Positions 24,290 to 33,412 are shown, counted from the stretch's first letter. The stretch is 64,000 nt of DNA from Microbacterium sp. MYb72 (GCF_002979415.1 NZ_PCOT01000008.1:81251-145250), one strand, 5' to 3'. Notes: generated by a model not told the origin, from the sequence alone. Numbers and translations are program-made.

Positions 24290-25483
24290 ATGGAGGAGGC
24301 GAGGGTCGGCGGCATCCGCGAGTGGTATCTGTCGCATCGGCGGCCGGTCGACGCCCTCCTCATCGCCCTGCTCAGCGCGCTCGCCGCGTTCCTCGGTTTC
24401 AGCGGCATCTGGAGCATCTTCTCGGTGCTCCCCGCGGATGCCTCTCCCTGGTGGACTCTGGCGACGGCGCTCCCCGCCTGCATCCTCGTCCTGACCAAGC
24501 ACCGCGCTCCGTGGCTCTCGCTGATCGCCGCGACGGTCGTGTTCGCGGTCGACCTGTTCACCACCGGCGGGCTCGGCCCGCTCGTCGTGCTCCTCGACGT
24601 GCTGTGGACGGCGGCGTTCCTGGCCTCCCCGCGGGCGCGGCGCAGGATCCTCATCGCCATGATCCTCAGCGTCGTGGTGCTCTTCGTGGTCGCGCTCCTC
24701 GTGTCGGAGGCTTCGGCCCCCACGGCGTTCCTGGTGGCGGTCCAGTTCGGGGCCTTCGTCGGCACCGACTACTGGTGGGCGGTCGCCGTGTCGCAGGCGA
24801 ACGAGCTCGCCGACCTCCACCGCCAGCGCGCAGAGGAGGCGGCGGCCGCGGCGGTGCGGGATCGTGCGGAGGCCGTGCTGCGCGAGCGGGAGACCATGGC
24901 GAAGGAGCTCCATGACGTCGTCGCCGGTCACGTGCTGGCCATGGCGATCAGGGCGGAGGCCGCACTGTCGACGCCGGCCGACGAGAGGGCCGATCGTGCG
25001 GCGCTGCAGGCGGTGCGGGATGCCGGCATCGATGCCCACGGAGCGCTGCGCTCGATGATCGCCGTGCTGCGGAGGGGCGACGGAGAGCTCTCGCCGACGC
25101 CCCGGCTGGCCGATGTCGAGGCGCTCGCCGACGATGCGCGCCGCGCGGGACTCCGGGTGCGGGTGTCGGCAGACGGCGTTACGACGCTGACGGGTCCCAC
25201 CGAGCAGGCCGTGGTGCGCGTCGTGCGCGAGGCGCTGTCGAACTGCCTCCGTCACGCCGGAGGCGCGGAGGTCGATGTGACGATGGAGGAGAGGGATGCC
25301 GTGATCGCGGTGCGCGTGGAGTCCCGGGGCGGCGCGCCCCTCGTCTCGGCCGGCTACGAGGGCGGCGGCTGGGGCCTGAGCATGCTCGCCGAGCGGGTGG
25401 AGGCGCTGGGCGGCAGGTTCTCCGCGGGGCCGCACGCCGGTGGCTGGCTGGTCGAGGCGCAGCTGCCCGCGAGGCCGGTATGA
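24290..25483 (+). CDS. Sensor histidine kinase, NarL/HisKA_3 type
   Basis: 397 residues. Four to five membrane helices (about residues 25-160) form the sensor, then a coiled linker leads to the H-box RETMAKELHDVVAGHVL with His208. The ATPase domain has the N-box VREALSNCLRHAGG and the G-box GGGWGLSMLAERV. It should phosphorylate the response regulator it overlaps by 4 bp (ATGA). No signal is evident. The start is uncertain: ATG 24290 is taken, but TTG 24278 in the same frame is possible. The gene is divergent from the GAP-family gene. Confidence 0.9.
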   Translation: MEEARVGGIREWYLSHRRPVDALLIALLSALAAFLGFSGIWSIFSVLPADASPWWTLATALPACILVLTKHRAPWLSLIAATVVFAVDLFTTGGLGPLVVLLDVLWTAAFLASPRARRRILIAMILSVVVLFVVALLVSEASAPTAFLVAVQFGAFVGTDYWWAVAVSQANELADLHRQRAEEAAAAAVRDRAEAVLRERETMAKELHDVVAGHVLAMAIRAEAALSTPADERADRAALQAVRDAGIDAHGALRSMIAVLRRGDGELSPTPRLADVEALADDARRAGLRVRVSADGVTTLTGPTEQAVVRVVREALSNCLRHAGGAEVDVTMEERDAVIAVRVESRGGAPLVSAGYEGGGWGLSMLAERVEALGGRFSAGPHAGGWLVEAQLPARPV

Positions 25484-26133
25484 GCGCCCCGACCGTGCTG
25501 CTCGCCGACGATCACGGTGCGATCCGCGCGGGCCTGCGCATCATGCTCGAGTCGCACGGCATCCGCGTGGTGGGCGAGGCCGCCGACGGAGACGTCGCGG
25601 TGCGCAACGCCGCAGCCCTGCGCCCCGACGTGGTGCTCATGGACCTCCGGATGCCGGGGCGCGACGGCGTCTCCGCGACACGCGAGATCGTGGGGCAGGG
25701 CCTGAGCGACGTCCTGGTGCTCACGAGCTTCGATGAGGACGAGCTGGTGTTCGGGGCGATCAGGGCAGGGGCGGCCGGGTTCCTGCTCAAGACCGTGGAT
25801 GCGTCGTCCCTCGTCGCCGCGGTCCGTGCGGTCGCCGCGGGTGAGGGGGCGCTCGACCCCCGGGTGACGCGACGTGCGCTCGCCGCGGCGGCCCAGGGCG
25901 TGGGGAGTCCGCCCGCCGTCGCGACCTCTGCGCTGCCCGAGCTGACGTCGCGCGAGCAGGAGGTGCTCGACGGGATCCTCCAGGGGTGGTCCAACGCCCA
26001 GCTCGCCCAGCGACTGGGGATCAGCGTGCCGACCGTGAAGACGCACGTGTCGAGCGTGCTCGCCAAGCTGGGCGCCCGCAGTCGCTCTCACGCCGCCGCT
26101 CTCGTGCGTGACGGCGACTGGAGACGGCCGTGA
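25480..26133 (+). CDS. Response regulator, NarL/LuxR type
   Basis: 217 residues. The receiver has the acidic pair DDH at the start, phospho-acceptor Asp55 in VLMDLRMPG, and the Thr and Lys sites in VLTSFDE and FLLKTVD. The C-terminal LuxR helix-turn-helix reads LTSREQEVLDGILQGWSNAQLAQRL and VPTVKTHVSSVLAKLGARSR. It is coupled to the kinase by an ATGA overlap. Its targets are not known; the small peptide gene 27 bp downstream on the other strand and the kinase pair itself are candidates. Confidence 0.93.
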   Translation: MSAPTVLLADDHGAIRAGLRIMLESHGIRVVGEAADGDVAVRNAAALRPDVVLMDLRMPGRDGVSATREIVGQGLSDVLVLTSFDEDELVFGAIRAGAAGFLLKTVDASSLVAAVRAVAAGEGALDPRVTRRALAAAAQGVGSPPAVATSALPELTSREQEVLDGILQGWSNAQLAQRLGISVPTVKTHVSSVLAKLGARSRSHAAALVRDGDWRRP

Positions 26134-26160
26134 CCTGCGCCCGCGATGGCAGCGGCGGGA

Positions 26161-26241
26161 TCAGCTGTAGAGGCAGTAGTCGTGAATGATCGCCCAGCCG
26201 AGAAGTCCGAAAGCGAGTCCCCAGGTCGTATCCCTGCACAT
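26161..26241 (-). CDS. 26-residue hydrophobic peptide, unannotated small gene
   Basis: An ATG at 26241 opens a 26-codon frame ending in TGA. GGAGG stands exactly 5 nt before it, the best ribosome site for several kilobases. The peptide starts MCRDTTWGLAFGLLGW and ends AIIHDYCLYS: one hydrophobic helix of about 16 residues with a Cys near each end (positions 2 and 23). A possible promoter TTGTTA-17 nt-CACCCT lies just upstream. The gene is the only content of the 240-bp gap between the response regulator and the MFS gene. It could be a membrane micropeptide, a signal or a toxin; I recognise no family. Confidence 0.55.
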   Translation of the reverse strand: MCRDTTWGLAFGLLGWAIIHDYCLYS

Positions 26242-26373
26242 GATTTCCTCCAAGAATCGGTTCGTGTCGAGTGGAGAGGGTGACTCCCCGCGGCCACCGT
26301 AACAAGCCGTCCGCGGCGGGGTAACCGTATTTCTACGGGTGGTTTCCTCGTCGACGTCAGCCGACCGGGTCGC

Positions 26374-27606
26374 CTAGCCCTGCTTCTCCGGCTCGGTCAT
26401 CTCGTCGGCGCGGAGCGGCCGCGCCGCCGCCGAGAAGAGACCGGAGAGCGCGGCGAGCACCACGAGGATGTACAGGGTGTTCAGCAGCCCGATGTGCTCG
26501 CTGATGAATCCGAGCACCGGGGGGCCGCCGAGGAAGGCGATGTAGCCGATCGTCGCGGCGGCGCTCACGCGCGCCGCGGCCTTGGCTGGGTCGTCGGCCG
26601 CCGCCGACATGCCGAGGGGGAACCCGAGGGAGGCCCCGATGCCCCACAGCGCCGCAGCCACGAAGACCAGGGGCGTGTTCGGCGCGAGGATGAAGAGCAG
26701 GATGCCGCCAGCCGCCGTGATCGCGAGGATGCGCAGCACGATGACCCGGCCGAAGCGGTCGACCAGCGGACCGCCGAAGAGTCGGACCACCGTCATCGCG
26801 ACCGAGAAGGTGGCGAGGGCGGCGGCGCCTGCGGCGGGACCGGCGCCGTGGTCTTCGGAGACGCCGAGCGCGAGCCAGTCGTTGGCCCCGCCCTCGGCGA
26901 AGGACATGCCCAGCATCACGACGCCGAGCGCGTAGGTGCGCGGTTCGCGCCAGGCCTCCAGCGCCACGTGCATCCGCTCGCGCCAGTGCGGCTTCTCCGC
27001 GGGAGACGGGTCGAGCGCGGCTTCGCGCACGGGGACGTTCGCGAAGCACACGACAGCCAGGACGGCGATGACGCCGGCGACGACGAAGGAGTGCAGCGAC
27101 ACGTTCGCGCCGAGGTGCACGGCGAGGGCGCCGAGACCCGCGCCGATCACCGTGCCGAAGCTGAAGAAGGCGTGGAACACCGGGAGGATCGTCTTGCCCA
27201 TCTGCTGCTCGACGGCCGTGGCCTCGACGTTCATCATGACGTCGAGGGAGCCGTTGCCGAACCCGAACAGCACGAGGCCGATGACGACCACGGGCGCCGA
27301 GCCCATCACGTTCGTGCCCACGCCGACCAGCGTCAGCCCGACCGCGAACGTGAGCATCGTCGCGAGCATCCCGACCCGCGCACCGGTGCGCGCCATGACG
27401 GCGGGACTCGTCGAGATGCCGATGATCGACGAGACGCCCATGCCGAGCAGCAGCAGCCCCATCTGGGCGTTGTCGATGTCGAGGGCGAGCTTGATGTCGG
27501 GCACGCGAGAGGCCCAGGTAGCGATCGACAGGCCGCTCGCGAGGAAGATCGCGAAGATCGCGGCGCGCCAGCGCACGAACTGGGGGCGAGTGAGGGCGGT
27601 GTCCAT
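26374..27606 (-). CDS. MFS transporter, YbjJ-like
   Basis: 410 residues, twelve predicted helices. The first helix region FLASGLSIATWASRVPDIK and LGMGVSSIIGISTSPAVMARTGAR resemble the YbjJ/FucP-like branch of small-molecule MFS carriers. It is divergent from a LacI regulator, and a perfect 18-bp palindrome overlaps its -10 box, so a sugar or sugar-like substrate is plausible. The start ATG 27606 follows TAGAGT by 7 nt, fitting a leaderless message. The open frame upstream of it has no support. Confidence 0.88.
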   Translation of the reverse strand: MDTALTRPQFVRWRAAIFAIFLASGLSIATWASRVPDIKLALDIDNAQMGLLLLGMGVSSIIGISTSPAVMARTGARVGMLATMLTFAVGLTLVGVGTNVMGSAPVVVIGLVLFGFGNGSLDVMMNVEATAVEQQMGKTILPVFHAFFSFGTVIGAGLGALAVHLGANVSLHSFVVAGVIAVLAVVCFANVPVREAALDPSPAEKPHWRERMHVALEAWREPRTYALGVVMLGMSFAEGGANDWLALGVSEDHGAGPAAGAAALATFSVAMTVVRLFGGPLVDRFGRVIVLRILAITAAGGILLFILAPNTPLVFVAAALWGIGASLGFPLGMSAAADDPAKAAARVSAAATIGYIAFLGGPPVLGFISEHIGLLNTLYILVVLAALSGLFSAAARPLRADEMTEPEKQG

Positions 27607-27613
27607 GCCGGAC

Positions 27614-27619
27614 ACTCTA
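27614..27619 (-). promoter_or_regulatory. Leaderless -10 box of the YbjJ-like MFS gene
   Basis: TAGAGT on the minus strand, 7 nt before the ATG at 27606. Its upstream end overlaps the LacI-type operator by 2 bp. Confidence 0.55.
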
Positions 27620-27635
27620 TCGAATCGATTCGATA
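27618..27635. promoter_or_regulatory. Perfect LacI-type operator
   Basis: TATCGAATCGATTCGATA is an uninterrupted 18-bp palindrome with the central CG typical of LacI/PurR-family sites. It touches the -10 box of the MFS gene on one side and lies at the -35 position of the lacI gene on the other, so one bound repressor could silence both. Confidence 0.85.
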
Positions 27636-27653
27636 CCGCGAAACCAGGGGAGG

Positions 27654-27659
27654 TATCCT
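27654..27659 (+). promoter_or_regulatory. Leaderless -10 box of the lacI-family gene
   Basis: TATCCT followed by CGGAGT and the ATG at 27666. The GGAG in the spacer is too near the start codon to act as a ribosome site. Confidence 0.55.
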
Positions 27660-27665
27660 CGGAGT

Positions 27666-28730
27666 ATGAGCAGTCAGGACAGCCCGCGACGAGCGACGAT
27701 CGCCGACGTCGCGCGCGAGGCCGGCGTCGCGACATCCACCGCCTCCGTCGTCTTCAGCGGCAAGGCCAAGGTCTCGGCGGGGACGCGCGAGCGCGTGCTC
27801 GCCGCCGCCGCCGAGCTCGGCTACGCGGGCCCCGATCCGCGTGCCGCCTCCCTGCGGAGGGGACGCAGCGGCATCGTCGCCGTCGTGCTCGAGGGGCATC
27901 TGCGTGCGGCCTTCCTCGACCCGGTCACCACAGCCATGATGGACGGACTGACCGACGGCCTCGCCGACCTCAGCGCCGGCATCCTGCTCATGCGCGACGA
28001 CCCGGGCGAGAGCGACGGGTCTCCGCTGGCGAACGCGCCGGTCGACGCCGTGGTGCTCATCGGATGCTCAGGGCGCACCCGCGCCTCGCTCGACATCGTG
28101 CGCGGCCGGGGCCTTCCCGTCGTCGTGATCGAGGGGGACGCCGGAGAGGGCATCCCGCGGATCACGCTCGACAACGCGGATGCCGCCGCCGCGGTCGCCC
28201 GCCACGTGCGGGATCTCGGGCATGAGGATGTGGCCCTGGTCACCCTGCCGCTCGACACCGCGCGCGACCGCCTCCAGGTGACCCCGCAGCGGATCAGCAC
28301 CGCGACGGTCGACGTCACGATCGACCGCCTCGCGGGCATGAGGTCGGTCTTCCCCGATGCGCCGGCGATCTCGGCATCCGGCAGCCTGATCGACGAGGGT
28401 CTCCTGGTCGGACGGATGCTGCTCGCCGACGCCGAGAGCCGCCCGACAGCCGTGCTCGCCCAGAGCGACCTGCTCGCCGTCGGAGTGATCCGCGCCGCCG
28501 AGGAGCTGGGGCTGCGAGTGCCGGAAGACCTCTCCGTCGCCGGCTTCGACGGCATCGCCGTCGACGGGCTCGGCGGGCCCGTGCTCACCACGAGTGTGCA
28601 GCCCGCCGTCGAGAAGGGGCGCGCGGCGGGCGAGCAGGTCGCGCGGATGCTCCGCGGCGAACCAGGCATCACCCAGCACCTGACCTGCCGCTTCCGCGAG
28701 GGCACGACGACCGCGGCTCCGCGGGGCTGA
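27666..28730 (+). CDS. LacI-family transcriptional regulator
   Basis: 354 residues. The DNA-binding head ATIADVAREAGVATSTASVVFSG with the hinge-helix region RVLAAAAELGYAGPDPRAASLRRG is complete. The periplasmic-binding-like effector domain follows with VDAVVLIGC, AVLAQSDLLAVGVIRAAEELGLRVPEDLSVAGFDG and the C-terminal dimer segment. It should bind the perfect palindrome at 27618-27635 and control the divergent MFS carrier and itself. Effector unknown, probably a sugar or nucleoside imported or exported by that carrier. Confidence 0.93.
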   Translation: MSSQDSPRRATIADVAREAGVATSTASVVFSGKAKVSAGTRERVLAAAAELGYAGPDPRAASLRRGRSGIVAVVLEGHLRAAFLDPVTTAMMDGLTDGLADLSAGILLMRDDPGESDGSPLANAPVDAVVLIGCSGRTRASLDIVRGRGLPVVVIEGDAGEGIPRITLDNADAAAAVARHVRDLGHEDVALVTLPLDTARDRLQVTPQRISTATVDVTIDRLAGMRSVFPDAPAISASGSLIDEGLLVGRMLLADAESRPTAVLAQSDLLAVGVIRAAEELGLRVPEDLSVAGFDGIAVDGLGGPVLTTSVQPAVEKGRAAGEQVARMLRGEPGITQHLTCRFREGTTTAAPRG

Positions 28731-28749
28731 GGTCGGACGGGCGCTCACC

Positions 28750-28859
28750 GCGTTTCGTCTCGCTCCGCTCGCTCAACGACCAGCCGGGCTGCGCAGGGTT
28801 CGCAGGGATCCGCGGGCTCGGTCGTCGAGCGAGGGAGCGGAGCGACCGAGACGAAGCGC
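28750..28859. repeat. REP-like inverted repeat
   Basis: The left arm (28750-28781) reads GCGTTTCGTCTCGCTCCGCT and on to CAACGACC. The right arm (28820-28859) is its inverse with a few inserted bases (GGTCGTCGAGCGAG ... GAGACGAAGCGC). It sits between the convergent lacI and membrane-protein genes. Elements with this TTTCGTCTCGCTCCGCTCGCTC core are common in Microbacterium intergenic regions. Confidence 0.8.
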
Positions 28860-28872
28860 CCCGGTGCCGGCT

Positions 28873-30366
28873 TCAGCTGTGCGGCGGGCCGAGCGGGAGC
28901 GTCGTGGAGCCGTAGTCGAGGATGCGGTAGCGGCCGCACGGCACGACGCTCTGCGGCACGGCCGGCGTCGGCAGTTCCCACTGCACGCTCTGCGCATCCT
29001 CGACGAGGAACGAGACCTCGCCCACCGCGAAGTCGGTGCGGTTCACCAGCCAGGCGTACGCGTTCAGCCTGTTGTCGACCTGCACCAGCTGCGCAGGGTC
29101 GTCGAGGTGCGCCTTCGGCAGCCGGACGGTCCAGAACTGACCGGCGCCGGTCCGTCCCGAGGCGTTCACCCAGTCGGTCACGCAGGTGAGGTCGGAATCG
29201 GGCGCCTGCGCGGCCGCGGTAAGCCGAGGGATGCTGAGGCCGCCGGCCACGAGCAGAACGATCGAGGCGACGGCGGCCGCCTGGCGCGCGGGCCGCTCCG
29301 GCAGGCGCAGGGCGCGGGGTGCGGCGACGAGAGCGAGCAGCGGGGCGAACGCGATGGGCTGGAGGTACCGCGCCGCGTGGGTGCCGAGCGCGATCGCACC
29401 GAGCGTGACGAGCAGCGGCAGCATCCATCCCGCCGCCGCGACGAACCTCTCCGCGTCGGTGGAGGCGCGGACGGTCCTGAGCACGGCGAGCACGATGAGA
29501 GCGGCGGTGACGAGCGCGCCGAGGAGGCCCAGCGGAGTCGAGAGACGGTCGCCGAGCAGGCCGCCGTAGTAGCCGATCGACTGCATCCACAGCTCCGGCT
29601 GCGCGTATCCCGCACCGGTGTTCGCGATCCATGCCGAGAACGGAATACGAGCGAGGAAGCCGAGGGCCGTGCCGCCGACGAGCACGGCGAGCAGGAGCAG
29701 CATCCGCCCCCTCGCCCGCGGTCGGAAGAACCCGATCGCCAGGAGCACCGTGAGCGGAACCGTCGCCCACACCGCGAAGAGCGGATTCGTCAGCGTCGCG
29801 ACGGCGGCGATCGGAGCGACTGCGACGACGCAGACGAACCCGGGGCGATCGAGCGCGCGTCGCATCAGACCGATGACGGCGATGACCGCGACCACGGTCG
29901 AGGAGTAGTAGGTCGTCGTGAGCTGCAACGAGGCGAGCTCCAGGGCGTCCCTCGACGCGGAGGTCTCCGTCGCGGCCAGCACCCCGAAGGCGCACAGGGC
30001 GACCAGGGACCACGCGACAGGGGCGCTCCCCTCGTGTCTGCGGCCGGCCGCGAGACGGATCACGCCGTACAGGGCGAGCAGATTCACGACCGCGTTCACG
30101 GCGAGCAGACCGTCGAGATCGAGCGGCAGCAGGCCGTCGACACCCGCGAACACGCCGGACTCCGGGAGGAACAGCACACTCGACATGGCCCAGTCGAGCG
30201 GTCCTCCGGCGAGAGCGGATCGGGCGAACATCGCGACGATCAGCGAGTCCCCGTCGCGGAAGAGGAGCTCGGAACGAGCGGATGCCGCGACCTGTCCGGC
30301 GACGGCGATCGATACGCCGAGCGCGGCGAACCAGCCGAGAAGCTCACGGGTCCAGGCGCGTCGCAT
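28873..30366 (-). CDS. Polytopic membrane protein, GT-C-like layout
   Basis: 497 residues with about ten membrane helices and a soluble C-terminal domain of about 110 residues (TCVTDWVNASGRTG ... VPCGRYRILDYG). An acidic DGDS motif in the first extracytoplasmic loop is followed by ELASLQLTTTYYSSTVVAV. Helix number, the early acidic loop and a C-terminal outer domain recall GT-C lipid-linked sugar transferases, but I see no diagnostic motif and assign no function. It stands alone, divergent from the Mrp operon; the two starts are 101 bp apart. Confidence 0.8.
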   Translation of the reverse strand: MRRAWTRELLGWFAALGVSIAVAGQVAASARSELLFRDGDSLIVAMFARSALAGGPLDWAMSSVLFLPESGVFAGVDGLLPLDLDGLLAVNAVVNLLALYGVIRLAAGRRHEGSAPVAWSLVALCAFGVLAATETSASRDALELASLQLTTTYYSSTVVAVIAVIGLMRRALDRPGFVCVVAVAPIAAVATLTNPLFAVWATVPLTVLLAIGFFRPRARGRMLLLLAVLVGGTALGFLARIPFSAWIANTGAGYAQPELWMQSIGYYGGLLGDRLSTPLGLLGALVTAALIVLAVLRTVRASTDAERFVAAAGWMLPLLVTLGAIALGTHAARYLQPIAFAPLLALVAAPRALRLPERPARQAAAVASIVLLVAGGLSIPRLTAAAQAPDSDLTCVTDWVNASGRTGAGQFWTVRLPKAHLDDPAQLVQVDNRLNAYAWLVNRTDFAVGEVSFLVEDAQSVQWELPTPAVPQSVVPCGRYRILDYGSTTLPLGPPHS

Positions 30367-30402
30367 GGGACAACTCTCGCACGCTCACACCTTTCACCCA
30401 GG

Positions 30403-30408
30403 TAAACT
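30403..30408 (+). promoter_or_regulatory. Probable -10 box of the mrp operon
   Basis: TAAACT, 58 bp before the mrpA start. It would give a leader of about 50 nt ending in the ribosome site AGAGGGAG. The -35 is poor. Confidence 0.4.
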
Positions 30409-30466
30409 GGACGGACACCCGCCCGCCAGTGCCGCAAGGCCGACGAGCCCAGAGGGAGCCACGATC

Positions 30467-33412
30467 ATGTTGACCCTCCTCGGTGTGTTCCTCCTCGGAT
30501 CGCTCCTGATGCCCGTTCTCGTGCGCTGGATCGGCGCGCGCGCGTTCATCGTCGCCGCGCTCATTCCCGCCGCGGCATTCATCCATGCCCTCGTGCTCAC
30601 GCCGCAGGTCCTCGACACGGGCGACTCGCCCTTCGAGACCGTGTCCTGGATCCCGCAGCTCGGGCTGAACATGTCCATGCACATGGACGTCCTCGGCTGG
30701 GTCCTGACTCTCATCGTCACCGGCGTCGGCGCGCTGGTGCTCTACTACTGCCGCTGGTACTTCCACGACGACTCCGCGGGGATCGGCCAGTTCGCCGGCG
30801 TCCTGCTCGGCTTCGCCGGCGCGATGTACGGACTCGTCCTCACCGACGACCTCGTCATGCTCGTGATGTTCTGGGAGGTGACGAGCATCCTCTCGTACCT
30901 CCTCATCGGCCACTACCGCCGCCGAGCGGCCAGCCGACGCGCCGCCCTGCAGGCTCTGCTGGTCACCACCCTCGGCGGCCTGGTCATGTTCGTCGGCGTG
31001 GTCCTCCTCGTCGTCGACGCCGGTACCTCGAGCATCCGTGAGATCCTCGCCCTGGCGCCGACGGGACCGATCGTGGATGCCGCGATCGTGATGCTGCTGA
31101 TCGGTGCGATCAGCAAGTCGGCGCTGTTCCCGTTCCACTTCTGGCTCCCGGGAGCGATGGCGGCCCCGACGCCGGTCAGCGCGTACCTGCACGCGGCCGC
31201 GATGGTGAAGGCCGGCATCTACCTGATCGCCCGGTTCGCCCCGATCTTCGCGTTCAGCGGGCCGTGGCGCCCCATCGTCATCTCTCTCGGCGTCTTCACG
31301 ATGCTGCTCGGCGGCATCCAGGCCCTGCGCGAGACCGACCTCAAGCGCATCCTCGCCTTCGGCACCGTCAGCCAGCTCGGCTTCTTCGCGGTCGTCGTCG
31401 GATACGGCACGCAGGCGTCGGCCCTCGCCGGCCTCGCCCTGGTGATCGGCCATGCGCTGTTCAAGTCGGCGCTCTTCCTCATCGTCGGGATCATCGACCG
31501 CCAGCTCTCCACCCGTGACATCACCGAGCTCTCCGGCGTGGGCAGACAGGCCCCGATCCTCGCGGCGACCGCGTTCATCTCGGTGGCGTCCATGGCAGGC
31601 ATCGCGCCGACGATCGGATTCGTCGCCAAGGAGTCGACTCTCACGGCCCTCCTCGACGACGCCCAGGGCGGCTCGCCGTGGGGTCTGGTCGCGATCATCG
31701 GCATCGCCGTCGGGTCCATGCTGACCGCGGCATATGGCACGCGCTTCCTCTGGGGCGCGTTCTTCACGAAGCGCGATCAGCGCGGAGACCGGATGCCGGA
31801 GACGGCATGGCCGGATCCGCCCGTTGGCTTCCTCGCGGCGCCCATCATCCTCGCCGGGCTCACCCTCGCCGCCGGCATCGGCGCCCCGGCGCTCGACGTC
31901 GCGCTGCAGGGGTACGCCGTCACCGCGACCCCCGGTCTCGATCACGCGGGGGAGGCCGTCGAAGGACCGGGTCATCTCGCCCTCTGGCACGGATTCGAAC
32001 CGGCTCTCGGCATCTCGATCCTCACGATCCTGCTCGGCATCGGCCTGTTCCTGCTCACCCGCCGCACCGGCTGGGATCGCAAGCCGCGCGTGCTGCCGTT
32101 CACCGCCGCCGACGCCTACTACCTCGCCATGCGCGGCATCGACCGACTCTCCGTGCTCAGCACGACCCTGACCCAGCGGGGCTCGCTGCCGGTCTACGTC
32201 GGAACGATCTTCGTGGTGTTCGTCGCCGCCGAGGTCACCGCGCTGCTGGCGAGCGACATCGATCGGTTCCAGCTCTCGGCGTGGCACACTCCGGCGCAGA
32301 TCGCCGCAGCCCCGCTCATGGCGGTCGCGGGCATCTTCGCCGTGCGCGCGCAGAAGCGCTACACCGGCGTCGTCCTCGTCTCGGTGACCGGGTTGGGCAT
32401 GGTCGCCCTCTTCGCGACCAGCGGCGCCCCCGATCTCGCCCTCACGCAGGTGCTCGTCGAGACGGTGACGATGGTCACGTTCGCGCTGGTGCTGCGGAGG
32501 CTTCCCGCGCGGATGGGCGAGCACAACGCCTCCGTCGGCCGCATCCCGAGGGCGCTGCTCGGGATCGGCGTGGGCGTGACGATGGCGCTGGTCGCCGTCG
32601 TGGCCACACAGTCCAGGGTCGCCGAGCCGATCTCCGCGATGTTCCCGAAGCTCGCCTACGAGCTGGGGCACGGCAAGAACGTGGTCAACGTCGCGCTGGT
32701 CGACCTCCGCGGATGGGACACGATGGGCGAGCTGTCCGTGCTCGTGCTCGCCGCGACGGGCGTCGCATCCCTCGTCTTCGTCACGCATCGCGCCGATCTG
32801 CTCGCGGCGACCAAGACCCTCCCGAGGTCCGCGCGGCGGGCGACGCGGGGTCGGCCGCTCGTGGAGACCACGGAGGGTGTGCGCTTCCAGACCTCCGAGA
32901 ACCGCAGCAGCCCGCGTGCCTGGCTCGTGAGCGGGTCGAAGATGAAACCGGAGAACCGGTCGATCCTGCTCGAGGTCATCGTCCGCGTGCTGTTCCACAC
33001 GATCATCGTCGTGTCGATCTTCCTGCTGTTCTCCGGCCACAACCTCCCGGGCGGCGGGTTCGCCGGAGGCCTCGTCGCCGGCATGGCGCTCGTGATGCGG
33101 TACATCGCCGGCGGGCGCTGGGAGCTGGGTGCGGCTGCGCCGACGGATGCCGGACGCCTCCTCGGGGCGGGACTCGTGCTGGCCGTCGGCACCGCCGTCG
33201 TGCCGCTGTTCTTCGGCCTCTCCCCGCTCACCAGCACGTTCTGGGAGTGGGAGATCCCCGGTCTCGGACACATGGAGTTCGTCACCTCGACGATCTTCGA
33301 CATCGGCGTGTACCTCGTGGTGATCGGCCTGGTGCTCGATGTGCTGCGCAGCCTCGGCGCCGAGGTCGACAGGCAGACGCAGGAGATGCGCGAGAGAGGG
33401 GTGAACATCTGA
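30467..33412 (+). CDS. mrpA: Mrp Na+/H+ antiporter subunit A with fused subunit B domain
   Basis: 981 residues. The first 500 residues are a proton-pump (NuoL-like) unit with the essential Glu137 in FWEVTSILSYLLIG and Lys248 in HAAAMVKAGIYL. A MrpA-specific C-terminal part follows, with FATSGAPDLALTQVLVETVTMV. From about residue 826 (MKPENRSILLEVIVR) an MnhB-type domain begins, with SGHNLPGGGFAGGLVAG, so MrpB is fused as in other actinobacteria. It forms the large membrane core of a hetero-oligomeric Na+/H+ antiporter for alkali and salt homeostasis. ATG 30467 has AGAGGGAG 8 nt upstream. The stop overlaps the mrpC start. Confidence 0.95.
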   Translation: MLTLLGVFLLGSLLMPVLVRWIGARAFIVAALIPAAAFIHALVLTPQVLDTGDSPFETVSWIPQLGLNMSMHMDVLGWVLTLIVTGVGALVLYYCRWYFHDDSAGIGQFAGVLLGFAGAMYGLVLTDDLVMLVMFWEVTSILSYLLIGHYRRRAASRRAALQALLVTTLGGLVMFVGVVLLVVDAGTSSIREILALAPTGPIVDAAIVMLLIGAISKSALFPFHFWLPGAMAAPTPVSAYLHAAAMVKAGIYLIARFAPIFAFSGPWRPIVISLGVFTMLLGGIQALRETDLKRILAFGTVSQLGFFAVVVGYGTQASALAGLALVIGHALFKSALFLIVGIIDRQLSTRDITELSGVGRQAPILAATAFISVASMAGIAPTIGFVAKESTLTALLDDAQGGSPWGLVAIIGIAVGSMLTAAYGTRFLWGAFFTKRDQRGDRMPETAWPDPPVGFLAAPIILAGLTLAAGIGAPALDVALQGYAVTATPGLDHAGEAVEGPGHLALWHGFEPALGISILTILLGIGLFLLTRRTGWDRKPRVLPFTAADAYYLAMRGIDRLSVLSTTLTQRGSLPVYVGTIFVVFVAAEVTALLASDIDRFQLSAWHTPAQIAAAPLMAVAGIFAVRAQKRYTGVVLVSVTGLGMVALFATSGAPDLALTQVLVETVTMVTFALVLRRLPARMGEHNASVGRIPRALLGIGVGVTMALVAVVATQSRVAEPISAMFPKLAYELGHGKNVVNVALVDLRGWDTMGELSVLVLAATGVASLVFVTHRADLLAATKTLPRSARRATRGRPLVETTEGVRFQTSENRSSPRAWLVSGSKMKPENRSILLEVIVRVLFHTIIVVSIFLLFSGHNLPGGGFAGGLVAGMALVMRYIAGGRWELGAAAPTDAGRLLGAGLVLAVGTAVVPLFFGLSPLTSTFWEWEIPGLGHMEFVTSTIFDIGVYLVVIGLVLDVLRSLGAEVDRQTQEMRERGVNI

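Noticed and set aside
30344..33271. Open frame of about 975 codons opposite mrpA
   Set aside because: It is a high-GC antisense shadow: its translation is Arg/Glu/His-rich with no domain, while the other strand encodes a complete MrpA.
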